A DNA stretch of 29,852 bases from Desulfotomaculum sp. (lineage in GTDB: Bacteria > Bacillota > Desulfotomaculia > Desulfotomaculales > Ammonificaceae). Made by a program: the position numbers and the translations under genes. Each line of letters opens with the position of its first letter. Position 1 is the stretch's first letter. The stretch covers positions 1 to 29,852 of the forward strand of contig DTYU01000053.1 in the NCBI GenBank assembly GCA_012961725.1, written 5' to 3'. The notes beneath the pieces are model-generated. The model had not been told where the DNA came from. It did not search any database and was given only the letters and a program-made list of their open reading frames with translations. Below, in pieces: positions 22,994-29,852 of this stretch.

Positions 22994-25033
22994 TCATCCT
23001 TTTACATTGATGACCATATTTCCCCACCGGTCACACCGGGCGCTGTCACCGGGCCAAAGCAAGGTGGTAGAATCGATCTGAGAAATCACTGCCGGCCCCT
23101 TTACCTCCCACCCCGCTGCAATCTCCCGTCTTTGATAGACGGGCACCTCCAAGAACTTCCCCGAAAGATAGACCATCCTTACCTCTGAAGCAACCGGTTC
23201 TTTCTTCCCTGCCGCATGCCGGAGTTTCACTTTCGGGAGTCTGCCGGCAGCCGCCAGACGTAAAGCGACCGTCTCCGGCGGCGCGTTTTCACGGCAGTAG
23301 CCGTAGTACTGCCGGTGCAGCCGGTGAAAGCACCGGGTTATCGCTTCCAGTTCTTTTTCGCCCAGTAAGGTGCCGGGGACAGGAAGGCTTAACTCGTAAG
23401 ACTGCCCCTTGTACCGGAGATCCACAAACCTGGTCAAAAGGATTTCGTCTTCCCGAAACCCTTTACCGAGCAGGTCAGCAATTCCCCGGCTTTCAAGCTC
23501 TAAAAACCTGCTGTTCATTCTGTCGATGACGTCCAAAACCAAATCCGCCCGGAAGGTCATAGTATAGTCACGGCGAACATCTGCAGAGAGCATACCCCAT
23601 GCCGACGTGACTCCCGGATAAGGGGGAACCAGTACCCGTGGAACGCCAAGTTCCCTTGCCAATTCAACAGCGTGCAAAGGACCTGCTCCTCCAAAAGCCA
23701 TCAACGTGAAATTTCGCGGATCGTGTCCTTTTTGAACCGACACGACCCGCATCGCCCGGGCCATGTTGGCATTAACCACTTTGATTATCCCTTCTGCCGC
23801 CTCTTCCAGTGAAAGACCGAGCGGTTTTGCAATCTTTTGACTGATTGAGCGTTCCGATAGCTCTGGGCGCAAGCTCCTGCCCCCTGCAAAATCTTCTTGG
23901 CTTATCCTGCCCAGGATTAAGCTTGCATCCGTCACCGTCGGCTCCTGTCCCCCGTAATCGTAGCAGGCGGGCCCGGGGAATGCGCCGGCGCTCTGCGGAC
24001 CCACCCGCAGGGCGCCCCCACGGTCTATCCAGGCGATGCTGCCCCCTCCGGCACCTATGGTGTGGATATCAAGCATCGGCAAGCGCAGTGGATAGCCCTC
24101 AATCGGCCCCTCCGTGATGAGGCGCGGCCTGCCTTTGTGGATGAGGCAGATATCCATGCTGGTCCCGCCCATATCGGCGGTAATAAGGTTCTTGTACCCG
24201 GTGAGCCGCGCCACGCGGATGCCCGCCAGCACACCGCCCGCGGGGCCGCTCAAAAGGGTACGGACACTCTGCTCTCTTGCCACGGCCGGATCAATGACTC
24301 CCCCGCTCGACTGCATGAGATACAACCCGCTTTTGATCCCGGCAGAGTTCAGCCCCTTTTCCAGCCTGCTGAGATACCTTTCCATCACCGGACCTACAAA
24401 GGCGTTCAGCACCGTCGTGCTGGTTCTCTCGTACTCGCGGAACTCAGGCAGTATATCCGAAGAAATGGTGACAAAGAGGCCGGGCAGTCTTTGCTGAAGA
24501 GCCCGTTTGAGAAGCAGCTCATGGGCCGGATTCGCATAAGCGTGCAGCAGGCACACGGCCACCGATTCCACCCCGGCTTCCGCAACCTCTCCAATCACCG
24601 TTGCCGCATCCTCTTCCCCGAGAGCTACTGCAACCGAACCGTCGGCCAAAACCCGCTCGTTAACTTCAAAGACCAGGCTTCGCGGCACGAGCGGGCGGGG
24701 CTTGAGCTGCCGGAAATTGTAAAGATGAGGCCGGTTTTGCCTCCCTATAAAGATAATATCCCTAAAGCCCTTGGTGGTAATCAGGGCAAGGCGTGCACCT
24801 TTTTGCTCTAAGACGGCGTTTGTCGCCACCGTTGTACCGTGCAGAAAGAGGTCGATCTCTTCCGGAGGAATCCCTTTTTCGCTGGTTATTTTTTTGATTC
24901 CCGCCAGCACCGCGCGGGAAGGATCACCGGGACTGGAAGCTTCTTTGAAAACATGCAGTTCACCGTTACCCTGCAGCAGGCAGAAGTCGGTAAACGTACC
25001 CCCGGTGTCAACGGCTAATTTAAACCTGGCCAT
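22994..25033 (-). CDS. Hydantoinase A/oxoprolinase family protein (HyuA)
   Basis: The 679-residue partner of HyuB, and the ATP-using subunit of the acetate-kinase/Hsp70-like fold. Motifs are VDTGGTFTDF (residues 8-17), FLHGTTVATNAVLEQKGARLALIT, TADMGGTSMDICLIHKG, GAGGGSIAWID, GPACYDYGGQEPTVTDA and FGGAGPLHA. The ATG at 25033 has an AAAGGAAG site. The 200 bp upstream contain no gene. Members of this family act on N-methylhydantoin, 5-oxoproline, acetone, acetophenone or related amides. Without a gamma subunit or biotin protein nearby, an amide-opening hydrolase seems more likely than a carboxylase (inference). Confidence 0.92.
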   Translation of the reverse strand: MARFKLAVDTGGTFTDFCLLQGNGELHVFKEASSPGDPSRAVLAGIKKITSEKGIPPEEIDLFLHGTTVATNAVLEQKGARLALITTKGFRDIIFIGRQNRPHLYNFRQLKPRPLVPRSLVFEVNERVLADGSVAVALGEEDAATVIGEVAEAGVESVAVCLLHAYANPAHELLLKRALQQRLPGLFVTISSDILPEFREYERTSTTVLNAFVGPVMERYLSRLEKGLNSAGIKSGLYLMQSSGGVIDPAVAREQSVRTLLSGPAGGVLAGIRVARLTGYKNLITADMGGTSMDICLIHKGRPRLITEGPIEGYPLRLPMLDIHTIGAGGGSIAWIDRGGALRVGPQSAGAFPGPACYDYGGQEPTVTDASLILGRISQEDFAGGRSLRPELSERSISQKIAKPLGLSLEEAAEGIIKVVNANMARAMRVVSVQKGHDPRNFTLMAFGGAGPLHAVELARELGVPRVLVPPYPGVTSAWGMLSADVRRDYTMTFRADLVLDVIDRMNSRFLELESRGIADLLGKGFREDEILLTRFVDLRYKGQSYELSLPVPGTLLGEKELEAITRCFHRLHRQYYGYCRENAPPETVALRLAAAGRLPKVKLRHAAGKKEPVASEVRMVYLSGKFLEVPVYQRREIAAGWEVKGPAVISQIDSTTLLWPGDSARCDRWGNMVINVKG

Positions 25034-25209
25034 CTACTTCCTTTCAACGTGTTTGCTTGCTTAGGCAGGCATTAACCCTTTTCGCCGGCCCTTTGCGACT
25101 TCCTGTCTTGCATAAAGCAGGCTTGGCACCAACCAGCAGCTTCATTCGCAAATGCCGAACGGCTGCCATACTCAGGCAAGGCGCTCTTTGAAGGAGACTT
25201 CCTTTCGCC

Positions 25210-25251
25210 GACTTAGGACTCAGGACTTCGGAGTCAGGACTTAGGACTTAA
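25210..25251. repeat. Heptamer tandem repeat (GACTTAG-like), six units
   Basis: Six 7-bp units start at 25210, 25217, 25224, 25231, 25238 and 25245. The first and fifth are GACTTAG and the second GACTCAG; the others differ by one to three bases. The stop codon and last residues of yyaC fall inside the array. Confidence 0.8.
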
Positions 25252-25926
25252 GATTTCCTGTGCGGCATGCAGCAGGGCCGAAGCGATCACTTCAGCCTGA
25301 GACATAACCACCTGGAGACGGGTGTTCTGCAGCTCCTTAACCCCGCCTTGGTTGACCACCCCGATAATGTGGAGGTTCCCCAAGCGGGGCAGCGACTTTT
25401 TGAGTCCTGTACCCGGGTGAACAGGGCCTGTACCCACAGATATAACGCCCACGTTTCGGTGGTTGCCTAAAGAGGCATCTACTGCAACAACAAAAGGGTT
25501 CTTGTACAGGCGGTATATTTCCTGAAGTTTCTCCCGAAGGTTCAAGGCATGAACGGGCTCGGCCAGAGTCCCGTATACACTATACGGGCGATCATGCGCC
25601 GCGGATACCTTGGTCCCGACTAAAGGGCCGAGCGCATCGCCGGTCAGCCGGTCGGTCCCTAAACATAGGAGCACCGCTGGTCTGGAGTTTACGCCCTGCA
25701 ACCGGAAATGGTAGCGGAGAATGGCTGCAAGTAGCTTGCAGGCAAACGGCTCCTCATAGTCAACCCAAAACCGCGCAGGCGCTCTCTCAGCCGCCGAACA
25801 GCGATTGGTCAACCCCGACTCCCGGCTTCTTTGCAGACACATATCCCGGTCCAAAAAAGTTCCCCACCGCCGGCTGAAAGCCAAAAAATGACATCTCGAC
25901 TGTTGCAGAGTCAGGTTAACTGGCAT
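25234..25926 (-). CDS. yyaC: Spore protease YyaC-like protein (DUF1256)
   Basis: YyaC resembles the germination protease Gpr-like peptidase fold and is made in sporulating cells; its substrate is unknown. The family core spans about residues 83-220: LLCLGTDRLTGDALGPLVGT, GTLAEPVHALNL, VVAVDASLGNHRNVGVISVG, GPVHPGTGLKKSLP and IIGVVNQGGVKELQNTRL. The predicted 230 residues exceed the ~205 of B. subtilis; the first ~40 residues are Cys/Arg-rich and unlike the family, so the real start may be internal. The ATG at 25926 has a weak ribosome site but sits properly behind a promoter-like sequence. The C-terminus (EILSPKS) is encoded by heptamer repeats. Confidence 0.85.
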   Translation of the reverse strand: MPVNLTLQQSRCHFLAFSRRWGTFLDRDMCLQRSRESGLTNRCSAAERAPARFWVDYEEPFACKLLAAILRYHFRLQGVNSRPAVLLCLGTDRLTGDALGPLVGTKVSAAHDRPYSVYGTLAEPVHALNLREKLQEIYRLYKNPFVVAVDASLGNHRNVGVISVGTGPVHPGTGLKKSLPRLGNLHIIGVVNQGGVKELQNTRLQVVMSQAEVIASALLHAAQEILSPKS

Positions 25927-25968
25927 AAGCCGTTTTTTCTCTTTGTTTTAACGCTTCCGATTGATTGT

Positions 25969-25997
25969 ATGGTAATTTTCACGGCAGGGCTTGTCAA
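25969..25997 (-). promoter_or_regulatory. Promoter-like sequence upstream of yyaC
   Basis: On the minus strand, a perfect TTGACA (25997-25992) is followed by a 17-bp spacer and TACCAT (25974-25969). The overlapping CATACAA resembles the -10 box of forespore sigma factors, so either vegetative or sporulation use is possible. It lies about 43 bp before the yyaC ATG. Confidence 0.45.
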
Positions 25998-26126
25998 CGG
26001 TGTAATTTTGTAGTTTTTTGTCAAAAAACGGGGCAGGCTCTAAGCAAAAGCAGACCGAACGGCACTTTTATTTCCGATTTCCAGTCTTCAATTACAATTC
26101 TACATTTGCAGACTCTCGCTTACCCG

Positions 26127-26154
26127 CCCAGCACTCAGTCTGCTGAATGCTGGG
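26127..26154 (-). terminator. Hairpin at the 3' end of the MFS gene
   Basis: A 12-bp stem (26127-26138 with 26143-26154, one mismatch or G-U pair) with a 4-base loop overlaps the last codons of the transporter gene. No T run follows on the minus strand, so it may stabilise or end the mRNA without being a standard intrinsic terminator. Confidence 0.4.
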
Positions 26155-27571
26155 TCAGACCCGCTGCTTTTTCAGGTTTGCCACGTACAAGGGAGGTAAC
26201 CATCCCGATACAGGCCACAAAGGCGCCGACAAGGAGGGTGTCGTGAAGCGCGCCGGTGAAGGCAAAACGCGGGAGCAGAGTCTCATCCACACCTGCGGCA
26301 GTCGCGGCCGCAAGGCTTTTGGGCAGGCAGTGGTTAAACACTGCACCGGCCAGTGCCACACCCATCACCATCCCTGCATTCCGTGCGGCTGCCAATATCC
26401 CGCCGGCAATACCGAGGTGAGTACGGGGCACGCTCCCCATCAGTGCGCTGTTGTTCGGGGATTGGAAGATCCCGTTGCCCAACCCTAAAAGAACGAGCGG
26501 AAAGACTACCTGAAAAAGACCGCTTTGAGGGGTCAAGCGGCTCAATAGCACCAGTGACAAGGCGCAGACAGCCATCCCGATGGAACTCAACCCCCGCGAG
26601 CCGATGCGGTCTGAAAGCGTACCGCTTAAAGGACTCACAAGAAGAACCACCAGGGGGAGACTGGAGAGAAGCATTCCCGCCCGGGCCGCGTCCAACAGAA
26701 GTACGTCTTTAAAATAGAACGGCAGCAAAAAGACGACCATATACTGCACCACAAAGCTTATCACGGCGCTAACGGCAGCAGCCGAAAACAGGCGGTTTTT
26801 GAAAAAGCGCAGTTCTACCATGGGAGTCGTGCAGGTCAGCTCGCGCCAGATAAAAAGCGAAAAGGAAACAGCGGCGAAGGTTAAGAGACCGCATGAAGCA
26901 ACCGAGCCCCAACCCCACTCTTCCCCGTGACTCAAAGCGACCAGCAGCGCCCCGAGGGCGAAGAATAGGGCGATCGCCCCGGGCAGGTCGAAAGCCTGCT
27001 GTGTTCTGGACCGCGGCGCCAGCAACAGACAGGACCACGCTATCACTATGGCGCACAGGGGGACATTTATGAAGAAAAGCATCCGCCAGCCGGTCCAGTT
27101 CAACAGCAGGCCGCCGAAGACAGGTCCGAAACCCAAAGCGGAAGCAACGAATACCCCGAGAAAACCGAGGGCCTTGCCGCGTTCCCACGGCGGAAAGGCT
27201 GCTGTTATGATCGCCGAGCTGACGGCCATGACCATCGCCGCGCCTATCCCCTGGAGAATCCGGAATGCTATCAGCACGAATATCGAAGGGGCCATCCCGC
27301 ACAGAACGGAACCGGCGGCAAAGACAACGATGCCTAAAAGGTAGATCCTCTTGAACCCATACATATCACCCAGCCGGCCGAACGGAAGCAGGAGCGTGGA
27401 GATAACCAAGAGGAATGCCATGAGCACCCATTCGACCACCGGCATCCGCGCGCTAAAGTAAGCACCGATAAACGGCACGGCGATGTTCATCATGCTGGTA
27501 TTGAGGGCCATGACGAAGGTACCGGTGCCGACGACGCCAAGGACCTGCCATTTTTTCCGGTACTCGGTCAC
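26135..27571 (-). CDS. MFS drug efflux transporter, DHA2 (EmrB/QacA) family
   Basis: A proton-driven efflux pump of 478 residues with about 14 hydrophobic segments. It has motif A (GRLGDMYGFKRIYLLG), motif D1-like MMNIAVPFIGAYF near residue 27, and the antiporter motif C region (GVFVASALGFGPVFGGLL) in segment 5, which marks drug/proton antiporters. The GTG at 27571 has an AAGGGTGA site. No regulator gene adjoins it, so its inducer and substrate are unknown. It lies between treT (50 bp away) and yyaC, all on the minus strand. Confidence 0.92.
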   Translation of the reverse strand: MTEYRKKWQVLGVVGTGTFVMALNTSMMNIAVPFIGAYFSARMPVVEWVLMAFLLVISTLLLPFGRLGDMYGFKRIYLLGIVVFAAGSVLCGMAPSIFVLIAFRILQGIGAAMVMAVSSAIITAAFPPWERGKALGFLGVFVASALGFGPVFGGLLLNWTGWRMLFFINVPLCAIVIAWSCLLLAPRSRTQQAFDLPGAIALFFALGALLVALSHGEEWGWGSVASCGLLTFAAVSFSLFIWRELTCTTPMVELRFFKNRLFSAAAVSAVISFVVQYMVVFLLPFYFKDVLLLDAARAGMLLSSLPLVVLLVSPLSGTLSDRIGSRGLSSIGMAVCALSLVLLSRLTPQSGLFQVVFPLVLLGLGNGIFQSPNNSALMGSVPRTHLGIAGGILAAARNAGMVMGVALAGAVFNHCLPKSLAAATAAGVDETLLPRFAFTGALHDTLLVGAFVACIGMVTSLVRGKPEKAAGLTQHSAD

Positions 27572-27621
27572 TGCTTCACCCTTCGCGCTGTCACCCAGCC
27601 GTCCAAACCCTCCCAGGTAGG

Positions 27622-28860
27622 CTAAGGGCAGTGCGGCTGACCCAAGTGAATCACATCGCCTTCGTAAAACAAGGAAAGGAACAGCAGCAGGTAGTCCCGA
27701 ATGTGCCGGGTGATGAGAAAGTTGTTCTTTATATGCTCCCTGCCGTTTAAACCGAGCTTCTTTGCATATTTCGGTTCCTGGAGCAGTTGCTTCAGGTAGT
27801 GAGCGGTTCCCTCGACAGAATACGTTAGGATACCGGAATACTTATGTTTTACTTGAAGCGGGATTCCGCCGACCGCCGAAGCGATAACCGGTTTCGCTTT
27901 CCACAGCGCCTCTGCAACCGTCAGACCGAAACCCTCTTTCAGGGATTTTTGAAGCACCACCGTGGAAGCCCTCTGCAACGCATTTATCTCTACATCGCTC
28001 GCCGGCGGCAGGAAAATGATATGTACATCCGGGTCACCCGTTGCAAGGCACTTTACCTCTTCAACAACCTTGCAACCCTCCGGGTCGTCGGTAGCACCGC
28101 CCCCGGCAAGCACCAATTGACAGTCTACGTGCTTTTTGACCCTCTTGTACACCTCCACCACGCCGCACGGATCCTTCAAGCGATCGAAACGGGAGATTTG
28201 GGTGACAATCGGCCTACTCTTGTCGATCCCGAACCGTTCGAGCACCCCATCGATCGTTTGCTGCGGCAGTTCCTTGTTCTTATCGCTTAAAGGATCTATC
28301 GAAGGCGATATCAGCACCTGGGGAATACGAAGATCCCTGGCAAACCCAGGTGCCGAAAAGACCGCTGTATCGTAACGGTTTATGTAAGATTCGAGAAATT
28401 CCATCACCGGTGCAAGCGGTTTTGTGAAATCGACATGGCCCCGCCAGACCCATTTTCCGCCCGCCTGTTCTTTCTTGTCTACGAGGGCGATCGGCTGCGG
28501 GTCATGGACAAAGATGATGTCCCCGTAAAAATCCATCTCCGCTGCGTTTTCCCGGTTCACCTCCAAGAAATACTCCCAATCCTCGCGAGTCAACACCAGG
28601 TTTGCACCGTGTAATGCATTATGGATCTTTTTTGTAATGTTGAAAAACTTTTCATTACCCTTGATAACGTCCCACTTTGTGTCTATGCCGAGTTCCCTGA
28701 GCAGGGGGACCATCCTCGTTAGTATCTCTGCTACGCCGCCGCCGACGGAGGTTGAATTTACGTTCTGGACGGTTTTCCCTGACAGCCTCTGCGAAAGCAG
28801 ATACAACTCGCTAATAACACTCGGGCCGACAATGGGTGCATAATCATTGATTCCCGGCAT
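27622..28860 (-). CDS. treT: Trehalose glycosyltransferring synthase (TreT-type, GT4)
   Basis: TreT joins NDP-glucose and glucose to give trehalose in one step, reversibly, in archaea and some thermophilic bacteria. The 412-residue protein has the N-terminal TreT signature: GKTVQNVNSTSVGGGVAEIL, LLRELGIDTKWDVIKG and FFNITKKIHNALHG. It also has FVHDPQPIAL, SPSIDPLSDKN, the donor-site TQISRFDRLKDP and EGFGLTVAEALWKAKPVIAS with the E-x7-E pair. The ATG at 28860 has GAGGG upstream and overlaps the DUF5752 gene by 17 bp, so the two are co-translated. A trehalose phosphorylase-like or other GT4 specificity is possible but less likely. Confidence 0.88.
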   Translation of the reverse strand: MPGINDYAPIVGPSVISELYLLSQRLSGKTVQNVNSTSVGGGVAEILTRMVPLLRELGIDTKWDVIKGNEKFFNITKKIHNALHGANLVLTREDWEYFLEVNRENAAEMDFYGDIIFVHDPQPIALVDKKEQAGGKWVWRGHVDFTKPLAPVMEFLESYINRYDTAVFSAPGFARDLRIPQVLISPSIDPLSDKNKELPQQTIDGVLERFGIDKSRPIVTQISRFDRLKDPCGVVEVYKRVKKHVDCQLVLAGGGATDDPEGCKVVEEVKCLATGDPDVHIIFLPPASDVEINALQRASTVVLQKSLKEGFGLTVAEALWKAKPVIASAVGGIPLQVKHKYSGILTYSVEGTAHYLKQLLQEPKYAKKLGLNGREHIKNNFLITRHIRDYLLLFLSLFYEGDVIHLGQPHCP

Positions 28861-29494
28861 GTTCCCTCACCATGTTGATTATTTTTTCCCTGAGACCTTC
28901 CAGCGTTATCGTGTACGGGTCCAATCTCAACATCTCTTCGGCAAGCTTGTCTTTTCCTTGAAGCCTGAACCAGGCCGCAAAGTCGTTCTCATCCTTTTCC
29001 AGCCGCATACTCGCTTCAAAAATATGAAAGTAGAGCGAATTGATGCTTATCTGCTTCAGTATTTCGGCAAACTCCTTCAAATTGCGGGCGGAGTACGGCA
29101 TCGGCAGGATAAAGGTCTTACAAGCCGTAAAGTAAAACTCCTGTCCCGGCGGGCAGTCAACCGTGTACCTGTTTTCCGAAAGCCAACCCGCCAGGATCTC
29201 AACGAACCTTGACCTCAACGCCTTCATGCTATTAAACTCAGCTGTATCAACGCTTGCAAACAGCTCGCCGAGCTCCTTCATGTTAAGGATGTTTGTGAGC
29301 CAGTAAGCAAAGTCGTTCGGCGGTTCCGGGGAGAGATAGTGATGCTGCTGTAAGAACCTGTGTGTATGATAGTAGATCGAAGAAGGCGGTACCGTTCTTA
29401 TCCCCTCAAGCAGTTCACGCGGATTTCTCGCTTTGACTCCCAAGAGTGTAACGAGATGATACTGCGTATAGAAGCGAAACGAACCGTTCTTCAA
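28844..29494 (-). CDS. DUF5752 family protein, partner of TreT
   Basis: DUF5752 proteins are of unknown function and often precede TreT-like glycosyltransferase genes. The TTG at 29494 has GGAGGGG a few bases upstream and gives 216 residues; the frame from 29548 would add 18 residues with no family likeness. Visible blocks are FRFYTQYHLVTLLGVKARNP, SIYYHTHRFLQQHHYLSPEP, NDFAYWLTNILNMKELGE and a second, similar-looking half with SLYFHIFEASMRLEKDENDF. The protein looks like an internal duplication of a helical unit (YYHTHRF... DFAYWL and YFHIFEA... DFAAWF). No membrane segment. Role in trehalose or glucan synthesis is inferred only from the operon. Confidence 0.8.
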   Translation of the reverse strand: MKNGSFRFYTQYHLVTLLGVKARNPRELLEGIRTVPPSSIYYHTHRFLQQHHYLSPEPPNDFAYWLTNILNMKELGELFASVDTAEFNSMKALRSRFVEILAGWLSENRYTVDCPPGQEFYFTACKTFILPMPYSARNLKEFAEILKQISINSLYFHIFEASMRLEKDENDFAAWFRLQGKDKLAEEMLRLDPYTITLEGLREKIINMVREHAGNQ

Positions 29495-29556
29495 GCCAAC
29501 CCCTCCGTCAACTGTTATTTTGCTCGCCCCAACGCTCTCCCCGCACACCGCGCCGT

Positions 29557-29596
29557 TGCCACAAAAAATAAGGCACCTTCTGTGGCACCCCTGCCT
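29557..29596 (-). promoter_or_regulatory. Inverted repeats with T run in the DUF5752-treT leader
   Basis: TGCCACA (29557-29563) can pair with TGTGGCA (29581-29587). On the minus-strand RNA, a competing short stem AGGCA/TGCCT (29596-29592 with 29575-29571) would be followed directly by a T-rich run (29570-29563). Attenuation or termination after the tRNA gene are both possible; the competing stem is only 5 bp. Confidence 0.35.
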
Positions 29597-29625
29597 GATT
29601 TTAAGATATTGTATTCTATTCAGGG

Positions 29626-29710
29626 TCAGAATTCAGAATCCAAGGCAGGTTCACATTTCGACTAACCCGTCTCTCTTCTGGATTCTGGCTGCTGACTTCT
29701 GAATTCGGAC
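29626..29710. repeat. Heptamer repeats in inverted orientation (TCAGAAT / TTCTGGA units)
   Basis: Two identical units TCAGAAT start at 29626 and 29633. On the other side, units of 7 bp start at 29676, 29683, 29690, 29697 and 29704 (TTCTGGA, TTCTGGC, then decayed). The two sets are in opposite orientation: CAGAATCCA at 29634-29642 pairs with TGGATTCTG at 29679-29687 across a 36-bp spacer. Confidence 0.65.
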
Positions 29711-29745
29711 CAGAAACCCGTGCCTGAGTAGTTTCTTTATCTTTA

Positions 29746-29831
29746 TGGTGCGGCAGAGAGGATTTGAACCTCCACGGGGTATTCCCCACTAGATCCTGAG
29801 TCTAGCGCGTCTGCCGTTCCGCCACTGCCGC
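29746..29831 (-). tRNA. tRNA-Leu, anticodon CAG
   Basis: Minus-strand cloverleaf: acceptor stem GCGGCAG (29831-29825) with CTGCCGC (29756-29750), anticodon stem-loop CTAGA-CTCAGGA-TCTAG giving anticodon CAG, a long class II variable arm and the T-loop GGTTCAAATCC. The discriminator base is A, and the CCA end is encoded (29748-29746). It reads CUG leucine codons. Confidence 0.96.
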
Positions 29832-29841
29832 GTACAGTTTA

Positions 29842-29847
29842 ATTATA
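29842..29847 (-). promoter_or_regulatory. -10 box of the tRNA-Leu gene
   Basis: A perfect TATAAT on the minus strand, 10 bp before the mature 5' end of the tRNA. The -35 box would lie beyond the right edge of the window. Confidence 0.6.
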
Positions 29848-29852
29848 GTCCA

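Noticed and set aside
24062..24811. Plus-strand frame of 249 codons opposite hyuA
   Set aside because: Shadow of hyuA, whose family motifs run without a break through it.
26012..26028. Palindrome of seven T and A bases (GTTTTTT / AAAAAAC) upstream of yyaC
   Set aside because: It lies in an AT-rich gap far from gene ends and has no GC stem, so it was not called as a terminator.
29712..29736. AGAAAC/GTTTCT hairpin just after the tRNA-Leu gene as its terminator
   Set aside because: The stem is only 6 bp with a 13-base loop and no T run on the minus strand.

Overview
The window looks like a chromosomal segment of an anaerobic, endospore-forming Gram-positive bacterium. The best fit is a Clostridia/Desulfotomaculia-type lineage such as Pelotomaculum or Desulfotomaculum. 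This is inferred from gene content: spmA, spmB, ytfJ (gerW) and yyaC spore genes, TreT and GH57 alpha-glucan enzymes, a lone TrpB2, a hydantoinase A/B pair, frequent TTG/GTG starts and moderately high GC. No species is assigned. Almost every gene is on the minus strand. Plus-strand genes are the partial GH57 gene at the left edge, a ribbon-helix-helix/PIN toxin-antitoxin pair and a 51-residue membrane peptide.

Layout from left to right. (1) 3-1310: 3' part of a GH57 glucan branching enzyme. (2) 4075-1315, minus: rluB, an unrecognised protein, aroH (chorismate mutase, apparently with a non-standard AUU start) and an HD-GYP phosphodiesterase. (3) 4238-4935, plus: toxin-antitoxin pair with its own promoter. 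(4) 6817-5002, minus: ytfJ, spmA, spmB. (5) 12130-7204, minus: a short chemosensory operon cheA-cheW-mcp, preceded by a structured intergenic block. (6) 20547-12575, minus: a tightly packed, partly overlapping run trpB2, lysA, a DHH/CBS/poly(A)-polymerase-like fusion, an M50 protease, trpS, a DUF2953 protein and an Mth938-like protein. (7) 20548-20988: a 441-bp gene-free stretch with heptamer repeats and inverted repeats, followed by the small membrane peptide. (8) 25033-21210, minus: hyuA, hyuB. (9) 27571-25234, minus: MFS efflux pump and yyaC. (10) 29494-27622, minus: DUF5752 protein and TreT-type trehalose synthase. (11) 29831-29746, minus: tRNA-Leu(CAG) with an encoded CCA end.

How the genes fit together. 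The DUF2953/ytfJ/spmA/spmB/rluB set is a familiar sporulation-linked neighbourhood in Firmicutes. Here it is split by the chemosensory operon between DUF2953 and ytfJ, and by the toxin-antitoxin pair between spmB and rluB. The scpA/scpB genes often found between trpS and the DUF2953 gene are absent. The amino-acid genes (aroH, trpB2, trpS, lysA) give a chorismate/tryptophan/lysine theme. The two edges both concern alpha-glucan and trehalose metabolism.

The observations I rate highest are: an 879-residue DHH-CBS-nucleotidyltransferase fusion whose catalytic GG and DxD motifs are replaced; four intergenic loci that share a 7-bp periodicity and lie in or next to inverted repeats; an uncharacterised structured block upstream of cheA; a chemoreceptor with a cysteine cluster in its PAS domain; and the start-codon problem of aroH.
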